This document shows positions 1 through 7,242 of a DNA stretch of 11,187 nucleotides, piece by piece. A program made the translations under genes and the position numbers. Under the pieces are notes generated by a model that made no database searches, was not told where the DNA came from, and was given only the letters and a program-made list of their open reading frames with translations. Numbering within the stretch: position 1 is the first letter of the stretch; every line of letters starts with the position of its first letter. Origin of the DNA: Kangiellaceae bacterium (GTDB taxonomy: Bacteria > Pseudomonadota > Gammaproteobacteria > Enterobacterales > Kangiellaceae); contig JASBTO010000249.1 in NCBI GenBank assembly GCA_030148365.1, forward strand, positions 1 through 11,187. The letters are read 5' to 3'.

Positions 1-170
1 ACCAGGATCGCTTCGAAATCAATCTGGTGCCCCACACACTGCAGGAAACCATCGCCGGAGATTACCGGCCGGGGGCGCAAGTTAACCTCGAAGTCGATAT
101 AATTGCCCGTTACCTGGAACGCTTGCTGGTTTCAGACACCCATAATGAGTTAACCGATGAATCTCAGTAG
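1..170 (+). CDS. ribE: Riboflavin synthase (alpha subunit), C-terminal fragment
   Basis: This is the 3' end of a gene cut by the window edge; the reading frame starts at base 3 and gives 55 codons before TAG at 168-170. Riboflavin synthase converts two 6,7-dimethyl-8-ribityllumazine molecules to riboflavin plus a pyrimidinedione, the last step of riboflavin synthesis in the cytoplasm. The visible residues include a 'NLVPHTLQET' stretch and then 'GAQVNLEVDIIARYLERLL', which match the end of the second lumazine-binding barrel and the C-terminal helix of the family. Its last 14 bases overlap the start of ribBA, and RibH, which makes its substrate, follows two genes on, so context agrees. The symbol is ribE in E. 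coli usage and ribC in some other genomes. Only the C-terminal quarter is visible, so completeness cannot be judged. Confidence 0.88.
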   Translation, partial: QDRFEINLVPHTLQETIAGDYRPGAQVNLEVDIIARYLERLLVSDTHNELTDESQ

Positions 171-1308
171 TCCCGAAGAAATCATTGCCGACATCCGCGA
201 CGGTAAAATGGTCGTCCTGATGGACGACGAGGATCGCGAAAATGAAGGCGATCTGATCATGGCCGCCAGCAAGGTGCGCCCGGAAGACATCAACTTCATG
301 GCCCGGTATGGCCGTGGCCTGATTTGCCTGACCCTGACGGAGCAGCGTTGCCGGCAACTGAACCTGCCCCTCATGGTGCAAAGTAACGGCGCCCGTTTCT
401 CCACCAACTTCACCCTGTCCATCGAAGCCGCCGAAGGTGTGACCACCGGCATCTCGGCCGCCGATCGGGCCGAGACCATCCGGGCGGCGATAGCGCCCGA
501 TGCAAAACCCGCGGATATCGTCCAGCCCGGGCATATTTTCCCAATCATGGCGCAGCCCGGCGGCGTCCTGACCCGGGCCGGCCACACAGAGGCGGGTTGT
601 GATCTGGCCCGCCTGGCGGGACTCGAACCGGCGGCCGCCATTGTCGAAATTCTCAATGAAGACGGCACCATGGCGCGGCGTCCGGATCTGGAAGTCTTTG
701 CGGCGGAACATGAGCTGAAGATGGGCACCATTGCCGATCTGATTGAATACCGCTCGCTTAACGAAACCACGGTGCGCAAGGTCTCCGAGTGTGAATGGCC
801 GACCCGGTTCGGCAAGTTTCGTCTGCACACCTTTCAGGACACCATTGATGAGCGGGTGCATTTTGCCCTGGTCAAAGGCCACATACCCGAGTCGGAGCCA
901 ACGCTGGTCAGGGTGCATGTGGCCGACACCCTCGGCGATCTGCTGGCGTCACAGCGTGGCAAACCCAGCAGCTGGCCGCTGGATCACGCCATTGCCCGGA
1001 TTGGCGCCGAGGATCATGGCGTCGTGGTACTGCTGGCCGGTGGCGAGTCCACCGATACGATTCTGGACCGCATGCGCCATCTGGAAGCGCAAGACAAGGG
1101 CGAGTCGGCACCGGGGCAACGCCGCAGCGGCAGTCGCCGGGTCGGTATCGGCTCCCAGATCCTCGCGGCACTCGGCGTGCATAAAATGCGCTTGCTGAGC
1201 CCGCAAACCAAATACAAGGCCTTGTCCGGCTTCAAGTTGGAAGTGGTCGAATACATTACTGACGAGAACTGCGCCCCAGCCGCCAGCAACCAAGAGCACC
1301 AAGCATGA
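157..1308 (+). CDS. ribBA: 3,4-dihydroxy-2-butanone 4-phosphate synthase with degenerate GTP cyclohydrolase II-like domain
   Basis: This 383-residue protein makes 3,4-dihydroxy-2-butanone 4-phosphate from ribulose 5-phosphate, the four-carbon unit that RibH uses. Residues about 1-200 are a complete RibB domain: the acidic metal/substrate loop D23-D-E-D-R-E-N-E-G-D32, the 'FSTNFTLSIEA' segment, and the 'AGHTEAGCDLA' motif with H143 and E145. Residues about 205-375 align with GTP cyclohydrolase II (RibA), for example 'ALGVHKMRLLS' and 'FKLEVVEY' near the end. However, the three zinc-ligand cysteines and the RQEGRxIGL catalytic stretch are absent; the domain's only cysteines lie outside the expected positions. 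I infer that the second half is catalytically dead for GTP cyclohydrolase II and that a separate ribA exists elsewhere. RibB-RibA fusions with such degenerate second halves are known in proteobacteria such as Pseudomonas. The ATG at 157 overlaps the end of ribE, and the stop overlaps ribH. Confidence 0.93.
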   Translation: MNLSSPEEIIADIRDGKMVVLMDDEDRENEGDLIMAASKVRPEDINFMARYGRGLICLTLTEQRCRQLNLPLMVQSNGARFSTNFTLSIEAAEGVTTGISAADRAETIRAAIAPDAKPADIVQPGHIFPIMAQPGGVLTRAGHTEAGCDLARLAGLEPAAAIVEILNEDGTMARRPDLEVFAAEHELKMGTIADLIEYRSLNETTVRKVSECEWPTRFGKFRLHTFQDTIDERVHFALVKGHIPESEPTLVRVHVADTLGDLLASQRGKPSSWPLDHAIARIGAEDHGVVVLLAGGESTDTILDRMRHLEAQDKGESAPGQRRSGSRRVGIGSQILAALGVHKMRLLSPQTKYKALSGFKLEVVEYITDENCAPAASNQEHQA

Positions 1309-1781
1309 GCAATTATCAATTGGCGGGCGATGATATCCGCTATCAGCAAGGTCGGATCGCGCTGATTATCGGTCGCTATAACGACCATATTGTCAGCCGT
1401 CTGCTCGATGGCGTGACCCGCAAGCTGGCGGTCCTGGGCGTTGCCGATGAAGACATTGAGCAGTTTACCGTGCCCGGCGCCTACGAAATGCCCCTGGCCG
1501 CGCAGGCCTGTGCCGAAAGCGGGCGCTTTGACGCGGTGATAGCCCTCGGCGCGGTGATCCGGGGCGGTACGCCCCATTTTGAATTCGTCGCGGGCGAGTG
1601 CAGCCGCGGCCTGTTGGACGTCGGCCTCAAGCACCACTTGCCGGTGATTTTTGGCGTTCTGACCACCGACAGCGAAGCCCAGGCCGAAGAGCGCGCTGAC
1701 CCGGCCCGCCTGGACAAGGGCGGCGAAGCGGCCATGACTGCCGTGGAAATGATCAATCTTCTGGCAGGACTCAAATCATGA
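1305..1781 (+). CDS. ribH: 6,7-dimethyl-8-ribityllumazine synthase
   Basis: Lumazine synthase (158 residues, normal length) condenses 5-amino-6-ribitylamino-uracil with the butanone phosphate made by RibB, giving the substrate of riboflavin synthase. Family members form pentamers or 60-subunit shells. The hallmarks are present in order: an early beta strand 'IALIIGRYND', 'VPGAYEMP' near residue 57, 'ALGAVIRGGTPHFEFVA' around 80-96, which holds the phosphate-binding and catalytic-histidine region, and 'GVLTTD' followed by E and R residues near 118-130. A 'KGGEAA' element lies close to the C-terminal helix. The gene overlaps ribBA by ATGA (1305-1308) and nusB by ATGA (1778-1781), which indicates translational coupling within the operon. 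I see no missing catalytic residue or frame problem. Confidence 0.96.
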   Translation: MSNYQLAGDDIRYQQGRIALIIGRYNDHIVSRLLDGVTRKLAVLGVADEDIEQFTVPGAYEMPLAAQACAESGRFDAVIALGAVIRGGTPHFEFVAGECSRGLLDVGLKHHLPVIFGVLTTDSEAQAEERADPARLDKGGEAAMTAVEMINLLAGLKS

Positions 1782-2233
1782 ACAAGGGATTCAATCCTCA
1801 CGCCCGTCGCAAGGCCCGTCAGTACGCCCTGCAAGCGATTTATCAGTGGCAGATGGCCGGCAGCAATATCGGCGATATTGAAAAGCAGTTTCTGGAAACC
1901 ATCAACGTCAAGAAAGTGGACGCGGATTATTTCAGTCGCTTGCTCCGTGGCACCCTGACTCAACTGGACGTGATTGATGAGGCGCTCGAGTCCCACATGG
2001 AGCGGGAGATGGAAGCCGTTGATCCGGTGGAGCGTGCCATCCTGCGCCTGTCCGCCTTTGAATTGAAGGATCAGATCGAGGTGCCCTATCGGGTAGTGAT
2101 CAATGAGGCGCTTGAACTCGCCAAGGGATTCGGGGCGACGGACGGCTTCAAGTTCGTCAATGGAGTATTGGACAAGGCTGCAAAAACCCTGCGCAGCGTG
2201 GAAACGGGCTCGACCACCAATGGCGGCAAATGA
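1778..2233 (+). CDS. nusB: Transcription antitermination factor NusB
   Basis: NusB (151 residues; the E. coli protein has 139) is an all-helical RNA-binding protein. With NusE (ribosomal protein S10) it binds boxA RNA and supports processive antitermination on rRNA operons. The N-terminal basic segment 'ARRKARQYALQAIYQWQ' (residues about 8-24) matches the RNA-binding helix, and the C-terminal signature 'VINEALELAKGFGATDGFKF' followed by VNGVLD is the family hallmark. The start overlaps the ribH stop by ATGA, and the last 14 bases overlap the start of thiL. Linkage of ribH-nusB-thiL is widespread in Proteobacteria, so both sequence and position support the call. The extra length lies mainly in a short, poorly conserved C-terminal tail. 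Confidence 0.96.
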   Translation: MNKGFNPHARRKARQYALQAIYQWQMAGSNIGDIEKQFLETINVKKVDADYFSRLLRGTLTQLDVIDEALESHMEREMEAVDPVERAILRLSAFELKDQIEVPYRVVINEALELAKGFGATDGFKFVNGVLDKAAKTLRSVETGSTTNGGK

Positions 2234-3203
2234 ATTCGATCTGATTTCCCGTTATTTCTCTGCTCTCGGTCCCCGCCAGCCCGGCACCCGCCTGGCGGTC
2301 GGCGATGATTGTGCCTTGCTGCAGTTACCCGCTGATCAGCAGTTGTGCGTCACCACCGACACCCTGGTCGCCGACGTTCACTTTTTTGCAGACACGGCGC
2401 CGGAGGACATCGCCTGGAAATCCCTGGCGGTCAATCTGAGTGATATTGCCGCCATGGGTGCCAGACCTCGCTGGATACAACTGGCATTAACCCTGCCGGA
2501 GGTCGATGAAAACTGGCTGGCAAAATTCAGTCAGGAGTTCGCCCGCAAGTTGCGGCTTCATGACTGCCAGTTAACCGGTGGCGACATCACCCGCGGCCCC
2601 TTGTCCGTTACCATCACGGCCATGGGGCAGATCAGGGAAGGGCGGGCGCTGACCAGAAGCGGTGCCCAGGTCGATGATCTGGTCATCGTCACCGGCAGTC
2701 TCGGCGAAGCGGCGGCCGGGCTGAAATACGCCCATGCCCGTACCATGACCGCCGACCGGATGAACCTGGTCAAACGACTGCAGCGCCCGGAACCCCGAGT
2801 GGCCCTGGCCGAGAGACTGGTCGGGCTGGCCACCAGCGCGATCGATATTTCTGACGGCCTGCTCGCGGATCTGGGCCACATACTCGCCGCCAGCAATGTC
2901 GGCGCGGAGCTTGATATTGAGCAACTGCCTTTGTCCCCGTCACTGATCATCTGTGAGGGAACGGATGAGGCCCGTACCCTGGCCTTGTCGGGTGGCGATG
3001 ACTATGAACTCTGTTTTACGCTGCCCTCAAGGCACTGGCAGGAAGTGCAGACGTTAGCACGAAAACTGGAAGTGCCGGTCAGCCGGGTCGGGTTTATTCA
3101 GGAAGAGCCGAATCTGGTATGCCGGCTGAATCGCAACCTCTATGAGCCGCAGGCGACGGGCTACCAACATTTCTCAAAACGGGGATCTGCCCTTGGCAAC
3201 TGA
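2220..3203 (+). CDS. thiL: Thiamine-monophosphate kinase
   Basis: ThiL (327 residues, normal length) phosphorylates thiamine monophosphate with ATP to give thiamine diphosphate. It belongs to the PurM/AIRS-like fold family. Visible motifs are 'VGDDCALL' with D29 and D30 binding Mg-ATP, 'TTDTLVADVHF' with D48, G120-G121-D122 followed by ITRG, 'DISDGLLADLGH' with D209 and D212, and 'SGGDDYEL' with D260 and D261. The reading frame is open as far up as 2103, but those extra 39 residues lie wholly inside nusB and look like nothing in the family. The start at 2220 gives MAANEFDLISRYF, which lines up with the usual ThiL N terminus. This start overlaps nusB by 14 bases. Its product is the cofactor of Dxs, encoded 2 kb away on the other strand. 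Confidence 0.96.
   Translation: MAANEFDLISRYFSALGPRQPGTRLAVGDDCALLQLPADQQLCVTTDTLVADVHFFADTAPEDIAWKSLAVNLSDIAAMGARPRWIQLALTLPEVDENWLAKFSQEFARKLRLHDCQLTGGDITRGPLSVTITAMGQIREGRALTRSGAQVDDLVIVTGSLGEAAAGLKYAHARTMTADRMNLVKRLQRPEPRVALAERLVGLATSAIDISDGLLADLGHILAASNVGAELDIEQLPLSPSLIICEGTDEARTLALSGGDDYELCFTLPSRHWQEVQTLARKLEVPVSRVGFIQEEPNLVCRLNRNLYEPQATGYQHFSKRGSALGN
3180..3185 (+). promoter_or_regulatory. Ribosome binding site supporting a TTG start for pgpA
   Basis: The purine run CGGGGAT sits about 8 bases before the TTG at 3193. The upstream in-frame ATG at 3142 has no Shine-Dalgarno-like sequence before it, and its extra 17 residues are basic and unlike PgpA N termini. This favours the TTG start, though translation could also be coupled to thiL, whose stop lies at 3201-3203. 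Confidence 0.5.
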
Positions 3204-3675
3204 CACGCCGACCTTCGCGGAACTGCTCAAAAATCCCGTGCATCTGCTGGCGTTTGGTTTCGGGTCGGGTCTCGCGCCCAAAGCGCCCGGTACTTTCGGT
3301 ACCCTGGCAGCGATTCCCCTGTATCTGGCAATCGCTCCGACCCCGTTATTGGCCTACCTGCTGATCACCGCGGGACTGTCATTGATGGGGATCTATCTGT
3401 GTGGCAAAACCGCCGACGATATCGGCGTGCATGATCATGGCGGCATCGTCTGGGACGAGATCTGCGGATTTCTGGTCACCATGATCGCGGTGCCCCTGAC
3501 CTGGTACTGGATAGTGATCGGCTTCGCTCTGTTCCGCCTGTTCGATATCTGGAAACCCTGGCCGATCCGCTACTTCGACAAGTCGGTGCACGGCGGTTGG
3601 GGCATTATGGTGGATGATCTGATTGCCGGCGTCATGGCGTGGGCGGTCATACAAGGGTTGCTCCTGCTGGTCTAG
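3193..3675 (+). CDS. pgpA: Phosphatidylglycerophosphatase A
   Basis: PgpA removes the phosphate from phosphatidylglycerophosphate to give phosphatidylglycerol, in the inner membrane. From the TTG at 3193 the protein has 160 residues, close to the usual length. It begins with a short soluble segment, then 'HLLAFGFGSGLAPKAPGT' (residues about 17-34). Hydrophobic membrane segments follow, with the family signature 'VHDHGGIVWDE' and later 'DIWKPWPIRYFD' and 'HGGWGIMVDDLIAGV', whose acidic residues are the conserved metal/phosphate-binding set. I chose TTG over the ATG at 3142 because a GGGG-rich binding site precedes it, the longer start would overlap thiL by 62 bases, and the extra residues (MSRRRR and on) are not family-like. 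The gene overlaps thiL by 11 bases and appears to be last in the rib operon. Confidence 0.92.
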   Translation: MATDTPTFAELLKNPVHLLAFGFGSGLAPKAPGTFGTLAAIPLYLAIAPTPLLAYLLITAGLSLMGIYLCGKTADDIGVHDHGGIVWDEICGFLVTMIAVPLTWYWIVIGFALFRLFDIWKPWPIRYFDKSVHGGWGIMVDDLIAGVMAWAVIQGLLLLV

Positions 3676-3713
3676 AAGCCTGGCAAGATCGCCGGGCCGG
3701 AGCAGTCCTGGTG

Positions 3714-3742
3714 GCCACACCCATTACGGTGATGGCGGCTTT
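3714..3742 (+). terminator. Possible weak intrinsic terminator after pgpA
   Basis: GCCACACC (3714-3721) can pair with GGTGATGGC (3728-3736), giving an 8-bp GC-rich stem with one bulged A and a six-base loop. Only three T residues follow (3740-3742), after GGC, so termination efficiency would be poor. It is the only hairpin I see between the end of the rib operon and the serine hydrolase start. Confidence 0.3.
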
Positions 3743-3771
3743 GGGAATTTCGAAAGCTGATCCCTGTCGAC

Positions 3772-3776
3772 AAGGA
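3772..3776 (+). promoter_or_regulatory. Ribosome binding site of the serine hydrolase gene
   Basis: AAGGA with nine bases to the ATG at 3786. It decides the start against upstream in-frame codons and places a clean signal peptide at the N terminus. Confidence 0.7.
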
Positions 3777-3785
3777 ATTCTGCCC

Positions 3786-5228
3786 ATGAAAAATTTTCTG
3801 TGTTTATTCATTTTGCTGACCACTTTGCCGGCGCACGGCTCAGATTCCCGCGAAAGCGGATATGACTACGCGACATTCAATCGGCAAATGATCAGCCAGG
3901 GCGTGCAGGCGTTGCTGATGTGTAACGGGCTGTTCACCTCCAACCGGACCCTCGAGCAGGTATTCGCCCAGGAACTCGCCTATTTGCCGGAGCCGATTGG
4001 CGATGCATCAGGCGGCAACTGGCACGTCGACGAGAAGCTGAAAGCGGTCGCGGTCGGCTCGGAGACATCTCCTTATCCGGTCATGCGGGCGGTCTTTCGG
4101 GAGGGGATCGGCTGCGTGGTGATGGCGCCGGATCAAGACTTTGGCGATGTAGCAGATTTGCCCGAAATCGTCGCACCGTCAGCGCCGGAAAACCTCGATG
4201 ATCTTGCCTGGCCACAGGGCGACAAATTAGCGACGACAGCGCTGGCCGCGGATATTGACGAGGCGCAACTCGAGCAGGCGATTGACTGGGCGTTTGATCG
4301 GCCGGTCCCCCATCAGGATACCCTGAGTCTACTGGTGGTCCATCGTGGCCAACTGGTGGCCGAGCGCTACGCGGCTGGCGTGGACCGGCACACCAAAACC
4401 CGGACCTGGTCGGTCGCCAAGAGCCTCGCGGTCACCCTTATTGGTTTGCTGGTGGATCAGGGCCAATTGCATCTGGATGAGCCGCTGCCCTTCGGCTGGC
4501 TGCCGGACGTGGCTGACGCGAAACAGGATCCGCGCCGGGAGATCACCCTGCGTCATGTGCTCAATATGGCCAGCGGTCTGGAGACCGTCGACAATAACCG
4601 GATGGAATACGCGACCGGCTCCGGGCTGGCTTATTGGGCCGGCAAGAGTTCCGTTGAGGGCGCTCGGGAGCGGGGCCTGATCCGGGAACCGGGCAGTCAC
4701 TGGGATTATGAAAACTATGACACCCTGCTGGCCGTCTATGCCATGAAGCAGGCGCTCGGCTCGGAGAAGGCCTACCGGCAGTTTCCGCGCAAGGCATTGC
4801 TCGACAGAATTGGTATGCACAATACCCTGATCAGCACGGATCGATTCGGGGACTTTATCCTCAGCAGTCAGGTTTACACAACCGCCCGGGATCTGGCTCG
4901 TCTGGGTTTGTTGTATTTGCAGGAGGGCAACTGGCAAGGTGAGCAGTTACTGTCGCCACAGTGGCTGGATTTTGTCAGGACCCTGGCGCCGGCGAGCAAA
5001 AAAGCCGGCAGCAATTATGGCGGCCAGTTCTGGTTATCGCCGGTGCAGCGAAATGATGTGCCGAAAGATGCCTATGCGGCGCGGGGTAATCGCGGCCAAT
5101 ACGTCGTCATTATTCCCGGACATGAACTGGTCATTGTTCGCCGGGGACTGGATTACGGTGCCCAGGGATTTGATGTCTGGGACCTGACCCGGGAAGTCGT
5201 CAAGGCGTTTCCGAAAGCCGCGAACTGA
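3786..5228 (+). CDS. Exported serine hydrolase of the beta-lactamase / DD-peptidase-like family
   Basis: This 480-residue protein resembles class C beta-lactamase-related serine hydrolases (esterases, DD-peptidases and 6-aminohexanoate-dimer hydrolase-like enzymes). The N terminus (MKNFLCLFILLTTLPAHG) is a signal peptide with likely cleavage after G18, so it is exported. Residues about 20-190 form an extra domain; the hydrolase domain follows. The nucleophile motif is S209-V-A-K212, the second motif is Y308-E-N310, and a G434-N-R-G437-Q segment sits where the K-T-G or H-x-G triad is expected. The mature protein has exactly two cysteines, C46 and C110, both in the N-terminal domain, suggesting a disulfide. 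The ATG at 3786 is preceded by AAGGA nine bases upstream; the frame is open further up, but that part overlaps pgpA and would hide the signal peptide. The substrate is unknown, and nothing in the neighbourhood points to antibiotic resistance. Confidence 0.88.
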   Translation: MKNFLCLFILLTTLPAHGSDSRESGYDYATFNRQMISQGVQALLMCNGLFTSNRTLEQVFAQELAYLPEPIGDASGGNWHVDEKLKAVAVGSETSPYPVMRAVFREGIGCVVMAPDQDFGDVADLPEIVAPSAPENLDDLAWPQGDKLATTALAADIDEAQLEQAIDWAFDRPVPHQDTLSLLVVHRGQLVAERYAAGVDRHTKTRTWSVAKSLAVTLIGLLVDQGQLHLDEPLPFGWLPDVADAKQDPRREITLRHVLNMASGLETVDNNRMEYATGSGLAYWAGKSSVEGARERGLIREPGSHWDYENYDTLLAVYAMKQALGSEKAYRQFPRKALLDRIGMHNTLISTDRFGDFILSSQVYTTARDLARLGLLYLQEGNWQGEQLLSPQWLDFVRTLAPASKKAGSNYGGQFWLSPVQRNDVPKDAYAARGNRGQYVVIIPGHELVIVRRGLDYGAQGFDVWDLTREVVKAFPKAAN

Positions 5229-5261
5229 TCACATCAACAGCCGCAAGGTTGTGCCGGGATG

Positions 5262-7118
5262 TCAGGACGCCAGTGCGCTTTCGGCGGAGGCGACCAGGTT
5301 GGCCACCGTCAAGCCGACCCGCTCCAGCAAATCGCCGTGATCGCCATGCTCGACAAACTCGTCGGGCAGACCCATATTGCGGATCATGACCTCCGCTCCG
5401 GTGGCTGCGAGGTACTCGTTGACACCGCTGCCGGCGCCGCCCTTGACGGTATTTTCTTCCAGGGTGACGAGAAGTTCATGGGTCTGCGCCAACTCCCCGA
5501 CAAGTTCTTCGTCAAGCGGCTTTACAAAGCGCATATCGACGACGGTGGCATCAAGCTGATTGCCGGCTTCCAGTGCGATGGGCAACAGGGCGCCAAAGCT
5601 CAGAATCGCAACCCTGGTACCCTTGCGCCTGACCGTCGCCTTGCCGATGGGCAATTCGATCATTTCATCGATGACCTCGACGCCGGGTCCGCCACCCCGG
5701 GGATAGCGCACGGCGGCAGGCCCGGGATACCGGTAACCGGTGTACAGGCACTGGCGACATTCATTCTCGTCGCTCGGCGCCATGACCACCATATTCGGAA
5801 TGCAGCGCAGGAAGCTGTGGTCAAAGGCGCCATTGTGAGTGGCGCCATCACCGCCGACCAGGCCGCCCCGGTCGATGGCGAAGAGCACATCAAGATCCTG
5901 CAGGGCAACATCGTGAACCAGTTGGTCGTAGGCCCGTTGCAGAAAGGTCGAATAGATGGCCGCGACCGGTTTCATGCCGTCGCAGGCGAGTCCCGCCGCG
6001 AGGGTAATACTGTGTTGCTCGGCAATGCCGACGTCGAAATAGCGACTGGGGTACTCTCGTGAAAAGCGCACCATGTCCGAGCCTTCCCGCATGGCCGGCG
6101 TGATACCGACCAGACGCTCGTCAATGGCCGCCATGTCACACAGCCAGTTGCCGAAGACGTTGGAGTAGGTCAGGGTTTTCTTGCTCTTCGGCAACTCGTG
6201 CTCGCGCGGATCGAAGATGGGAACACCATGATAGGCAATGGGATCCTTTTCCGCCGGCTCGTAGCCTTTGCCCTTGACGGTGACCACATGCAGCAGCTGC
6301 GGGCCGGTCAGGTGTTTCATGTTTTCGATGGTACTGACCAGAGACGGCAGGTCGTGGCCGTCGATGGGGCCGATATAGTTGAAGCCCAGTTCCTCGAACA
6401 GGGTGCCGGGCAGCATCATGCCCTTCATGTGCTCTTCGGCGCGACTGGCCAGCTCCGACAAGCCGTGCATGTGACTGAGAGCCTTCTTGCCGCCTTCCCT
6501 AACGCGCTGATAGAAGCGTCCCGCCAGCAGCTTGGCGAAGTAGGAGTTGAGCCCGCCGACATTCTCGGAAATCGACATTTCGTTGTCGTTCAGCACGACC
6601 AACAGATTGGCGCCGACATCGCCGGCGTGGTTCATGGCTTCAAAGGCCTGGCCGGCGGTCATGGCGCCGTCGCCAATGACGGCGATGACCTTGCGATCCA
6701 GGCCCTGGGCCCGGGCTGCGAGGGCCATGCCGAGGGCGGCGCTTATCGAGGTGCTCGAATGTCCGACTCCGAAAGTATCGTATTCGCTCTCGGAGCGGCT
6801 CGGGAAAGGATGCAAGCCATCGGTCTGGCGCACGGAATACAGCTCATCGCGCCTGCCGGTGAGCACCTTGTGAGGGTAGGCCTGATGGCCGACGTCCCAG
6901 ACCAGACGATCATCGGGGGTATTGAACAGGTAATGCAGGGCAACGGTGAGTTCGACGGTACCGAGGCCCGCGGCAAAGTGGCCACCGCACTGGCTGATGG
7001 TATCAATCAGGAAGTGGCGCAATTGATCCGCCAGCTCCTCAAGTTGCTCTTTGTCGAGCTGGCGCAGATCTGCCGGGTTGTTGATCAGATCCAGTAACGG
7101 GTAACGGGAATCAGTCAT
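5262..7118 (-). CDS. dxs: 1-deoxy-D-xylulose-5-phosphate synthase
   Basis: Dxs (618 residues; E. coli has 620) condenses pyruvate and glyceraldehyde 3-phosphate, with thiamine diphosphate, to DXP. DXP is the first metabolite of the MEP isoprenoid pathway and also feeds thiamine and pyridoxal synthesis. H47 lies in 'GGHFAAGLGTVELTVALH'. The thiamine diphosphate motif runs from G149-D-G151 to N177-D-N179 ('GDGAMTAGQAF' to 'LLVVLNDN'). The transketolase pyrimidine-domain glutamate is E367 in 'DVGIAEQHS', and 'DRGGLVGGDGATHNG' follows. The C-terminal domain ends with 'GGAGSGVNEYLAA'. The start ATG at 7118 has GAGG about 14 bases upstream, a weak site. A 124-base gap separates it from ispA upstream; the stop faces the serine hydrolase stop across 33 bases. 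All catalytic residues that I can identify are present. Confidence 0.97.
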   Translation of the reverse strand: MTDSRYPLLDLINNPADLRQLDKEQLEELADQLRHFLIDTISQCGGHFAAGLGTVELTVALHYLFNTPDDRLVWDVGHQAYPHKVLTGRRDELYSVRQTDGLHPFPSRSESEYDTFGVGHSSTSISAALGMALAARAQGLDRKVIAVIGDGAMTAGQAFEAMNHAGDVGANLLVVLNDNEMSISENVGGLNSYFAKLLAGRFYQRVREGGKKALSHMHGLSELASRAEEHMKGMMLPGTLFEELGFNYIGPIDGHDLPSLVSTIENMKHLTGPQLLHVVTVKGKGYEPAEKDPIAYHGVPIFDPREHELPKSKKTLTYSNVFGNWLCDMAAIDERLVGITPAMREGSDMVRFSREYPSRYFDVGIAEQHSITLAAGLACDGMKPVAAIYSTFLQRAYDQLVHDVALQDLDVLFAIDRGGLVGGDGATHNGAFDHSFLRCIPNMVVMAPSDENECRQCLYTGYRYPGPAAVRYPRGGGPGVEVIDEMIELPIGKATVRRKGTRVAILSFGALLPIALEAGNQLDATVVDMRFVKPLDEELVGELAQTHELLVTLEENTVKGGAGSGVNEYLAATGAEVMIRNMGLPDEFVEHGDHGDLLERVGLTVANLVASAESALAS

Positions 7119-7242
7119 GGTTGTTAGTGTGCCTCGTCACGCTGATTGTGACTTTGGTAGATTTCCGGTGTACGTGGGGCAACCCTCGCGGCGTGCCAGA
7201 CAAAGTGACACGGTATCCCCGGGTATCGGCATTCATGCCCGA
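7119..7242. other. Intergenic gap between ispA and dxs
   Basis: This is the only sizeable gap within the xseB-ispA-dxs unit. I see no convincing terminator after ispA: there is no stem followed by T residues on the minus strand. I also see no good -35/-10 pair for dxs. A short direct repeat (GGTATC, CCCGG and GTATC at 7212-7227) is the only visible structure. Read-through from ispA into dxs is the simplest reading. Confidence 0.4.

Noticed and set aside
82..918. Long minus-strand reading frame opposite ribBA
   Set aside because: It mirrors the codon pattern of ribBA in GC-rich DNA, has no recognisable motif or ribosome binding site, and overlaps a certain gene.
4404..4421. Calling the serine hydrolase an antibiotic-resistance beta-lactamase
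   Set aside because: The SxxK and YxN motifs are shared by many esterases and peptidases; the third motif is not KTG, and the context is housekeeping.
5229..5261. Bidirectional terminator between the convergent serine hydrolase and dxs genes
   Set aside because: Only a 4-bp CAAC/GTTG pairing is possible, and neither side has a run of T.
5259..7097. Two long plus-strand frames opposite dxs
   Set aside because: They are open only because of the codon bias of dxs; the translations show no known fold and no start signals.
7212..7227. Direct repeat GGTATC / GGTATC around a CCCGGG palindrome in the ispA-dxs gap
   Set aside because: Too short, and arranged as direct rather than inverted repeats, so not a terminator; probably chance.
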